In this document: piece by piece, positions 57,770 through 64,000 of the stretch | How positions within the stretch are numbered: position 1 is the stretch's first letter | How the letters are laid out: every line of letters begins with the position of its first letter | Translations under genes and position numbers: made by a program | Source of the DNA: Nitrososphaeraceae archaeon | GTDB taxonomy: Archaea; Thermoproteota; Nitrososphaeria; Nitrososphaerales; Nitrososphaeraceae | Length of the DNA stretch: 64,000 bases | Direction of reading: 5' to 3' | Assembly (NCBI GenBank): GCA_009377575.1 | Contig: WHTU01000001.1 | Coordinates: 1 to 64,000 of the forward strand | Notes under the pieces: model-generated | Database searches by the model: none | Seen by the model: only the letters and a program-made list of their open reading frames with translations | What the model was told of the DNA's origin: nothing

Positions 57770-58372
57770 TTATGCCGGCACATTGGTTGCTATTTGGTTC
57801 TGATCACGCTCTTTTAGTAAGGTTACAATAGCATCCGAAACCGAACAGTGGAGCCTCTCCTTCTCTTTTAATACACGTCTATATGCATCAAGGGTTATGT
57901 AGACTGGAATAGAGCCTGTTCCCTCTAACAACGCCTTTACCCTATATAATCCGTTTTCCATACCTCGCTCGGCGACTTTCTTTAATTTGACTTTATCCAT
58001 TAAGCCGCCAAGAGGTCCTAAGGGCATATCATAGTCAACTCGCATGCTGATTTTAGTAGCATTAGTAGTAACCTCCTCAAATTCAACTATTATTTCCCAT
58101 CTCTTGAAAGGGCCATCGATCATCTTAGCTACGATCCTACGGTGCGGGATGTAATCTATTGTTTCACAATCCCATTCTAGCTTCTTTCCATCAAAATCTC
58201 CGCTTATCCTAAATATGGTCCCAACCCCAAATCCGTTCTTAACCTCCAAAGGTATAATGTTTAATCCCATATTTTCAGGGAATTGATCAGCCATATGTTC
58301 AGGTCTTGCGAAATACGTAAAAACCTCACTTAGGGGAGCCTTTATTTCCACTGACTTGCTAATCTTAGTCAT
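57770..58372 (-). CDS. SRPBCC-fold protein fused to a C-terminal ribbon-helix-helix-like domain
   Basis: A 200-residue protein. The first about 145 residues are an SRPBCC/START-like (polyketide-cyclase) fold, MTKISKSVEIKAPLSEVFTY then FARPEHMADQFPENM and VVTTNATKISM-like strands, which makes a hydrophobic ligand pocket. The last about 40, IPVYITLDAYRRVLKEKERL then HCSVSDAIVTLLKE, look like a ribbon-helix-helix/VapB-type DNA-binding unit. The fusion suggests a ligand-responsive regulator, by inference. It lies just upstream of the tRNA-Lys on the same strand. Confidence 0.72.
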   Translation of the reverse strand: MTKISKSVEIKAPLSEVFTYFARPEHMADQFPENMGLNIIPLEVKNGFGVGTIFRISGDFDGKKLEWDCETIDYIPHRRIVAKMIDGPFKRWEIIVEFEEVTTNATKISMRVDYDMPLGPLGGLMDKVKLKKVAERGMENGLYRVKALLEGTGSIPVYITLDAYRRVLKEKERLHCSVSDAIVTLLKERDQNQIATNVPA

Positions 58373-58620
58373 TTCCTTATGCTCAGAAACCTCTAAGACT
58401 GGATTTAAAGGTTTCCTGACCTTCCTGGCCTCTGGACAACCAAGCTCTACCCATTTTGTTCAATTTTATTTTGCCCACTAACTGTTGCAGCTTTATAAAG
58501 AAAAATTTCAGGATATAATTCAATGGGATTAACATTAACTGCAGTAAGTCATGCAGTGACTACAAAAACGATTTCAGGTAACCTAACAAACTCGACTCAA
58601 ATGAATTTCTCAAGAGGTGA

Positions 58621-59916
58621 ATGTGCTTGAGAGAGAAGAGAGAAAAATACCCTTGCTCAAGATGCACCCAAACATGCTCTAGACGTTGGAATTTGATGAT
58701 ACATATTGACAGAAGACATCCGGAACTAAGTGGAGCAGCAAACCCAATAAGACAGGCACACTATTCAGCGAATATTCCGAACCATACGAATGGGAATACG
58801 AACCATGATTGGTGGGTCCCAGGCTGGAAACATCTACTGACAAGGAATAATCCGTATACAGCTGGTGTCTTCAGCCCCCATACAGCGTACAGTTCAGCTA
58901 CGCCTTTCTACAATACACCGATAGAAAGTATGTTGTTGAGGCGGTACGAAGAAGATAGGCAAGAAGAGTTAGCGACCAAGCGTAGAGAAAGTGAAAGAAT
59001 TTATTCCCGCCAGCTATTTGAAGGCTATCAAACCGCTTGGAAAATCAGGGAAACTGAGATCCGGAAGAGAATGGGCGGAATCTTAGGCTTCGATATAATG
59101 AGCGAAATATCCAACCAAATGGCAACTGGAAGATTAACTCCAGTGATGACAATCGATAGGGAGGGAAGCATTTCGATTACATGTGAATTTACAAACAGGG
59201 AAAATGAATCTTTAGCTTCTAACCAAAATGATTTAAGCGTTCGTCAATTTCAGGATATATTAGCGAAACTAGCTGAAGCACAAGCTGAATTTACTTACAA
59301 TTTCATCAAATGTATGGAAGCGAGGAAACGCAATCTTGATGTGGTAGACGAGGAGCTCATGCAGATCATAGCTGGAGGAATCAAGGTCTCTCAAGCAAAC
59401 AATCCTAAAACAGAACTATTAAGTATAGACGACAAACCAAGAGTTGTTTCCAGGTTATTATCTAGAATTGAAGGAAAGAATGACGAACGCTACGACGGGC
59501 AAGAAGAAAAGCCGTCGCGGAAAGAACTTGGACAAGATGATTTCGCCAAATCGTCCAGTTCAAATTGCGAAATGTTTTCAAGCATGACTCCAACTGCACC
59601 ACCACCACCCATCGATATCGCATTGCTTCATATCAAAAGTACGGCGTCCGATATATCAAGTGAAGAACCGGAACCCTTGGCAATGTTAATTGAAGATGAT
59701 GAGAAAAAGTGGAGACGACCAGATCAACAATCTAGCAGACTGATACGACCACAAGAGCACTTTAGTTCCAGTCAAGATTATGGAGTTCAACAGGTTCGAC
59801 TCGTTGACGAACAGACGAAAGAAGAAGATCAAAGATTCATCGAGGGCGTAATGAAAATGCAAATAGGGGCGATACAGGAGAAAAATAGTAAGAAGGAACG
59901 GTCGATCTTTGGGTAA
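58621..59916 (+). CDS. C2H2 zinc-finger protein with long unknown C-terminal part
   Basis: A 431-residue protein. One classical C2H2 finger is at the N-terminus: Cys12, Cys15, His28, His33 (spacing 2-12-4), in CSRCTQTCSRRWNLMIHIDRRH. Residues about 110-260 are charged and helical; the rest is low-complexity with Ser, Glu, Pro and poly-Pro (APPPPID). Similar large C2H2 proteins turn up in thaumarchaeal accessory regions near mobile elements, but I cannot name this one. It would be a DNA-binding protein, acquired with the nearby integrated scar in one scenario. Confidence 0.7.
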   Translation: MCLREKREKYPCSRCTQTCSRRWNLMIHIDRRHPELSGAANPIRQAHYSANIPNHTNGNTNHDWWVPGWKHLLTRNNPYTAGVFSPHTAYSSATPFYNTPIESMLLRRYEEDRQEELATKRRESERIYSRQLFEGYQTAWKIRETEIRKRMGGILGFDIMSEISNQMATGRLTPVMTIDREGSISITCEFTNRENESLASNQNDLSVRQFQDILAKLAEAQAEFTYNFIKCMEARKRNLDVVDEELMQIIAGGIKVSQANNPKTELLSIDDKPRVVSRLLSRIEGKNDERYDGQEEKPSRKELGQDDFAKSSSSNCEMFSSMTPTAPPPPIDIALLHIKSTASDISSEEPEPLAMLIEDDEKKWRRPDQQSSRLIRPQEHFSSSQDYGVQQVRLVDEQTKEEDQRFIEGVMKMQIGAIQEKNSKKERSIFG

Positions 59917-60633
59917 TCATCCTACCCAGTGCCAGGATCCCGTTACTAGGGGGAAGACTAAGCTGACTTTGGGTTTCCGAGCTAAATTTTTAGCAAGCAG
60001 ATGAAAGGGTTTCGGATCCGACAAACAACATTCCCTTATTGTCGGTATATGGAATGGCCTTGCTCTTACGCGTTATATACGAAAGCAAAAGAACAGTGCC
60101 AATGTCCATAACTATGGCAAAACTCATGTGTCGTCTCCTTGAATATTAGTTTGGCAGAAGAGGCATTGCAATTTGGTGTCTCTATTTCCCTGCTGAGGTA
60201 ACAATCTTTTGGGATTTATAGCTGCTCTTATCTCCACTGATAAGAGCCTCTCCAAAGCCCAAGGTTTACTTCTCAAAGCAGGCGTCAAGATGGTGTATAG
60301 CCTGCCGTTTTATGTTGTTCGAAGCTTCGGATGTCTATTGCAGCTAACGGTGCAAATCATTAAACTTGAATTGATTTGTATCGCAGTAAGATGAGTTAGG
60401 GGGTCGTTGGACATATGTGTAATGGAGGTAGTAGGCATACAATTACATTTGAATGCCCGTATAGTACCGGATACCTAGGTAGTCTCCGTTTTGAATAGCT
60501 CAATAATTTAGAACATGATCACAGTATAGATCAAGATCTGCAATAGGTCGATTATTGCAATATCGCTGCTCGTTGTGTTCAGGCCAGAAAATGACTCCAG
60601 AGAGCTCTTGCGAAATAGCGAACTTAGTGACTT
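59917..60633. other. Spacer before the secY operon end
   Basis: 717 bases without a supported gene. A 61-codon plus frame (60209-60394) is unconvincing. Confidence 0.35.
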
Positions 60634-61302
60634 TCAGGCAAGCCTATTTTTTACCTTCCGTATAATATCCTTAGATATCTCTATAAGACACTCAAGATTC
60701 ATCATATCCGTATTCAATGAGAAATCAAATACTGAAAGATCGTTACCGAATTCGAAACCGTAAAGTTCCTGATAGATTTGCTTGTTTTTACGATCTCTTT
60801 CCTTAACGATTTCTGCGGCCTCAGCAATACTGATGTTGTCTCTTTTGGCCATTCGAATAGCTCTATTCTTGGGGGATCCTTGAAGCCATAATTTGACACA
60901 TTTATCCTCTACCAACCATGGAAGAGTATAACTCGTGACTACTGAATTCCCTTTTTTTAGAATATCTTTCAACTTATTATCGACTTCTATATCGGAAGTA
61001 TGATCGCTCTTCCTTTTCTCCATGAATTGTCTGCCCTCTTCACTATCCCACCAATCGGTACCGGATGTTCGATAACCCAAATTAGTAGCGATCTGCTTGA
61101 GGATATCACCACCGTTGTGAAGCGTAAGGCCAAATTCATCGGCCAGCTCTGCGGCAACAGTCGTCTTACCAACCGCCGGCCAACCTGAAACTATTATCGA
61201 GAGAGTTTGTGCCTTGTTACGCCTTCTTTCGTACACTGCGTTACTAACATCGATATTTCCATGATGAACGGATTCATTCACCTTCGTGTTTTTTAAGCTC
61301 AA
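60634..61302 (-). CDS. cmk: Cytidylate kinase, archaeal type
   Basis: A 222-residue P-loop kinase that phosphorylates CMP/dCMP. Walker A is GWPAVGKTT (40-48), followed by LHNGGDILKQIATNLGYRTS and DWWDSEEGRQFMEK, and a lid with RIAKRD-like RMAKRDNI. An N-terminal extension of about 30 residues is unusual. It overlaps the upstream DUF106 gene by four bases and closes the operon L15-secY-adkA-EMC3-cmk. This order is strongly conserved in archaea. Confidence 0.92.
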   Translation of the reverse strand: MSLKNTKVNESVHHGNIDVSNAVYERRRNKAQTLSIIVSGWPAVGKTTVAAELADEFGLTLHNGGDILKQIATNLGYRTSGTDWWDSEEGRQFMEKRKSDHTSDIEVDNKLKDILKKGNSVVTSYTLPWLVEDKCVKLWLQGSPKNRAIRMAKRDNISIAEAAEIVKERDRKNKQIYQELYGFEFGNDLSVFDFSLNTDMMNLECLIEISKDIIRKVKNRLA

Positions 61303-61916
61303 TTTCCTGTAAGGCTAGGCATATTCGTCTTGGTTACCTTAGAAATTATGCCGCTAAATGCAAAGGATGTAATCAGAAACCAGCCCCATAAAAAGAGTTC
61401 TCCCGGAACAGAACAAGCACCTTTTGGTGTGCCATCTGTATCTATTTCCTGGTCCAATTGAACGTTTTCTTCGCTACAGGTAATCCAAGGAATTTGTATC
61501 GGAGAGAGTGCGGTTGTCTGGCCGAATACGGCAGGAAACACAAAAATCCAGATCATGAGCGAAGGCATCATATAGATTAACATTGGCCTCATCTGTTGTT
61601 GTTGCATCTCCATCGTCATCTTGTTTACAGAGCCCTGCTTCTTCTTCAATTCCTCTACTCTAGCCTTATCACGTTTCCTGATGGCATCTGTATACTGTTT
61701 CCGCCATTCGTTGGTTTCCTTCATAACTCTATTCATCTTGTTCATATCTGTGGTCCTCTTCCTGAGCAGAGCCATGCCAAAGTTCATAGCAATTGCGATC
61801 AGCGCCGCTACCAACATTGCCGAGACCATGTCCGGGAAGAGAGGATCCTTCGTGTAGTGAGGCGTCAATCCGGGCAGCTGCATCAGTATTGATTCAAAAA
61901 CATTTGGAGGGATCAT
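61299..61916 (-). CDS. EMC3/TMCO1-type (DUF106) YidC-family membrane insertase
   Basis: A 205-residue protein with three hydrophobic helices (about 26-50, 112-132 and 172-198) and a basic coiled helix between the first two (RVMKETNEWRKQYTDAIRKR). DUF106 proteins are the archaeal YidC/Get1/EMC3 relatives that insert membrane proteins. Its place directly after adkA, in the secY operon, with four-base overlaps both sides, is the conserved archaeal arrangement. Confidence 0.88.
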   Translation of the reverse strand: MIPPNVFESILMQLPGLTPHYTKDPLFPDMVSAMLVAALIAIAMNFGMALLRKRTTDMNKMNRVMKETNEWRKQYTDAIRKRDKARVEELKKKQGSVNKMTMEMQQQQMRPMLIYMMPSLMIWIFVFPAVFGQTTALSPIQIPWITCSEENVQLDQEIDTDGTPKGACSVPGELFLWGWFLITSFAFSGIISKVTKTNMPSLTGN

Positions 61917-62521
61917 TTCATGTCACTACTCCCATATACCATATTTACTAAGTCTTTGACGGCTTCATCTATCTTATCGTAAGAATTGTATATGAATTTG
62001 AAAGGTGCACCGATCAGCACAGATGTCGAAGCAATCATGATAGCCGAAACATCGAGATCTGCTTTAATCCCGTCTACAGAAATCAAATCCCTGTTTCTAG
62101 TACCGTCTTGCGTTCTTCGCCTGAATATATCTTCAGGATCCGCGGTTATCATTACTAAATGTGTAGGAGACAATATCTCCAACAGATTCTTGGGCAAACC
62201 GGGGTACCTCCCCTCCTTTGTATTTATAAAAAGATGAGTATCGATCAATACATTGCGATTTTGGACTGCTTTGATACTATTGGCCGCCAATACTTGAAGA
62301 CTTCTTTGCTTCTGTACCGGTAGTCTTCGCATCTCATCCCTATCTTTAACACCTAGCTTGCTGGCCTCATCTAACATCGCCGAACCAAATACTATCACTT
62401 GAGTCATTAATCCTCTTTTACTTAGGGATTCGACAGCCTTACTGATAACGGTAGTTTTGCCTACACCAGGAATTCCAACGATGACCATACGACAGAAAAA
62501 AGAATTGCTATTTTCTTCCAA
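61913..62521 (-). CDS. adkA: Adenylate kinase, archaeal AdkA type
   Basis: A 202-residue nucleoside monophosphate kinase with Walker A GIPGVGKTT (16-24). RRRTQDGTRNRDLISV and NVLIDTHLFINTKEGRYPGL resemble the archaeal adenylate kinase, which forms trimers and interconverts ATP and AMP with ADP. It overlaps secY by 14 bases. Translationally coupled within the secY operon. Confidence 0.93.
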   Translation of the reverse strand: MEENSNSFFCRMVIVGIPGVGKTTVISKAVESLSKRGLMTQVIVFGSAMLDEASKLGVKDRDEMRRLPVQKQRSLQVLAANSIKAVQNRNVLIDTHLFINTKEGRYPGLPKNLLEILSPTHLVMITADPEDIFRRRTQDGTRNRDLISVDGIKADLDVSAIMIASTSVLIGAPFKFIYNSYDKIDEAVKDLVNMVYGSSDMK

Positions 62522-63947
62522 GTAGGGCCGCCAATTTTGGCATGTGAATTTCGACTTGCTCTTTTACGAGAAGATTATGGTAATTGACCATGATATCTAC
62601 CATTAAAAGTACTCCTATCCCAGTACCGAAAACATTCAATACATCAGAAGTAGCCGCAAGTAGACCTATTACTACACCTCCAATTATTGTTACTGAAGGA
62701 ATATACCGATTAAGCAAGGTCTCAACAGATCCTTCTGAACGTCTAAATCCTGGTACTTGAACGTCTGCATCAAGTAAATTCTTAGCCGCAGCTTTGGGAG
62801 ACAGACCACCAAGTTCAACCCATAGTTTAGCAAATACTGTTACAATTGTAGTGAGAAAGATAATATACACGACCGCCCGTACGGGATCTTGAACTGTAGC
62901 CTCAAGGCTTCTAGGGGGGGTCATGTAATACAGTATTCCTCCAATTGGACTTTGGGGATCTTCAGGATTGTACTGCGCTACTAAATTAAATGCAGGATTC
63001 GAATTCTGAGGATTATAATTTGCCCACAACATTTGGCCCATAAAAATCGCATTGGCTGATAACGCGGATGCCAAAATTACGGGAATGACCGAAGTATACA
63101 GCAGCTTGATGGGATAGACAGCCTTAAATCCTCTGTACTTAGTTGAGATGATAGGAATGTCTATGTGAATTCCCTGAACGTATACTATACTTGCTATCAC
63201 TAAAGCAGTGATTATTAAACTAAAGATGCTCGGTAGCTGGCCTGATCTGAATAGCGCGTCCTCTAAATTCCCGTTCATAGCTGATTCCACCATGAAAGGA
63301 ATAACACCAACGCTTCCGCCATCTGGTGCTGGAATCGGACTGATTACCGCCCACCATATGCCTTGAGCAACTCCTGCCATAATGAAAAGGCTTAAGCCCG
63401 ATCCTAAACCCCATCCCTTTTGCACTAGCTCATCTAGCAGCATAACTATCAAGCTAGCACCTATCAGCTGAGCAATAACGATTGCGACAAATTCAGGCTG
63501 TGCAACTAACCCGCCGTACACACTTGCTCCGTAAAGCACCCCTTCCGCTACAATAACAATAATGGTAACAAGTTTTGTAGCCGAGGTGAATAAAGCTCTA
63601 TCATCAGGATTCTTGAAGTTAAGATTAATTATCTGGGATCCCTTAAGAAGCTGCATTAACAGACCTGCTGTGACTATTGGTCCTATGCCTAATTCTAATA
63701 ATGTTCCCTGCTGAGCAGCAAAGATTACTCTAGCGAAAGCAAGGAAATCAAATGCAGGATCATCGGTGACACCGTAAAGTGGGACTTGCCCCATAATCAG
63801 ATATATAAAGAGAGCAATGCCACACCATACAAACTTCTCAGTAAGGGTTAGCTTCTTCTTGGGCTTCTCGACCTGAGGTATGTAAGTAGATACGCTCTTT
63901 ACAACGCGCCGAAAAATACTCTCGCTTTTCTCAACTGATTTCTTCAT
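62508..63947 (-). CDS. secY: Preprotein translocase subunit SecY
   Basis: A 479-residue SecY with about ten transmembrane helices, the central channel of the Sec translocon. A cytosolic N-terminus (PKKKLTLTEKFVW) is followed by the plug region IMGQVPLYGVTDD, and loops with GWGLGSGLSLFI and FRRSEGSVETLL. The start overlaps the end of the L15 gene by 17 bases, and the end overlaps adkA. Length is usual for archaeal SecY. Confidence 0.95.
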   Translation of the reverse strand: MKKSVEKSESIFRRVVKSVSTYIPQVEKPKKKLTLTEKFVWCGIALFIYLIMGQVPLYGVTDDPAFDFLAFARVIFAAQQGTLLELGIGPIVTAGLLMQLLKGSQIINLNFKNPDDRALFTSATKLVTIIVIVAEGVLYGASVYGGLVAQPEFVAIVIAQLIGASLIVMLLDELVQKGWGLGSGLSLFIMAGVAQGIWWAVISPIPAPDGGSVGVIPFMVESAMNGNLEDALFRSGQLPSIFSLIITALVIASIVYVQGIHIDIPIISTKYRGFKAVYPIKLLYTSVIPVILASALSANAIFMGQMLWANYNPQNSNPAFNLVAQYNPEDPQSPIGGILYYMTPPRSLEATVQDPVRAVVYIIFLTTIVTVFAKLWVELGGLSPKAAAKNLLDADVQVPGFRRSEGSVETLLNRYIPSVTIIGGVVIGLLAATSDVLNVFGTGIGVLLMVDIMVNYHNLLVKEQVEIHMPKLAALLGRK

Positions 63948-64000
63948 TCAGTACTATATCGCCTCCAGCTAATTCGATCTTTTGCTTTGCAGTCGCAGAG
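63931..64000 (-). CDS. rpl15: Ribosomal protein uL15, C-terminus (cut by window edge)
   Basis: The minus-strand frame ending TGA at 63931-63933 reads SATAKQKIELAGGDIVL then NEEIS, the usual end of archaeal uL15. It overlaps secY by 17 bases. Only about 22 residues are in the window. Operon order supports the assignment. Confidence 0.82.
   Translation of the reverse strand, partial: SATAKQKIELAGGDIVLNEEIS

Overview
The window looks like chromosome of an ammonia-oxidising thaumarchaeon (Nitrososphaeria) of a low-GC, gene-sparse kind such as Candidatus Nitrosocosmicus. No search was run; this rests on recognised families. The right end carries the archaeal order L15-secY-adkA-EMC3/DUF106-cmk. 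An aIF2-alpha/Nop10 pair, deoxyhypusine synthase, a CdvB/ESCRT-III protein, a TatA, an MTH1187-type thiamine-binding protein, many small zinc-finger proteins, winged-helix regulators and sequon-rich secreted proteins all fit. Promoters are TATA-like boxes often only about 25-35 bases from the start codon, suggesting many leaderless mRNAs.

Layout. 1-2.1 kb: a broken sodium:solute (urea, DUR3-like) transporter divergent from an Lrp/AsnC regulator. 2.1-9.8 kb: ParB-like protein, glutamine amidotransferase, deoxyhypusine synthase and a second DHS-like protein around a BON-domain protein, a GNA1-like acetyltransferase, an MtrA-like cobamide-binding domain divergent from a corrinoid adenosyltransferase, then aIF2-alpha overlapping Nop10. 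10-11.5 kb: two secreted proteins. 11.7-20.7 kb: a flavoprotein, then a minus-strand surface-glycan block (three glycosyltransferases, two membrane proteins, a glutaminase-less asparagine-synthetase-like enzyme) and an isocitrate-lyase-superfamily enzyme. 20.9-28.5 kb: small regulators, a CBS/C2H2 fusion, a nitroreductase and a degraded PQQ sugar dehydrogenase. 29.3-36.3 kb: quinoprotein, second beta-helix protein, ESCRT-III paralogue, small zinc proteins and a large secreted alpha/beta-hydrolase. 37-47.3 kb: VOC protein, roadblock-like protein, SDR, SLATT-like membrane protein, thiamine-binding protein, triple zinc-knuckle protein, aldo/keto reductase. 47.3-57 kb: very gene-poor, holding a 35-residue Lys-rich protein, TatA, a frameshifted P5C dehydrogenase and an integrase relic. 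57.5-60 kb: an intron-bearing tRNA-Lys, an SRPBCC/ribbon-helix-helix fusion and a long C2H2 protein. 60.6-64 kb: the secY operon end.

How it works together. The glycan block, the flavoprotein and the sequon-rich secreted proteins point to a heavily glycosylated surface. Quinoproteins and the extended hydrolase suggest extracellular chemistry, and TatA could export folded enzymes. The MtrA-like/adenosyltransferase pair points to cobamide use outside methanogenesis. Three metabolic genes carry apparent loss of one A, two of them also a premature stop, so this region is either shedding accessory functions or contains sequence errors. The most distinctive items are the 19-nt noncanonical tRNA-Lys intron with a matching bulge-helix-bulge, the integrase relic with a degenerate tRNA-derived direct repeat, and the stand-alone MtrA-like protein.
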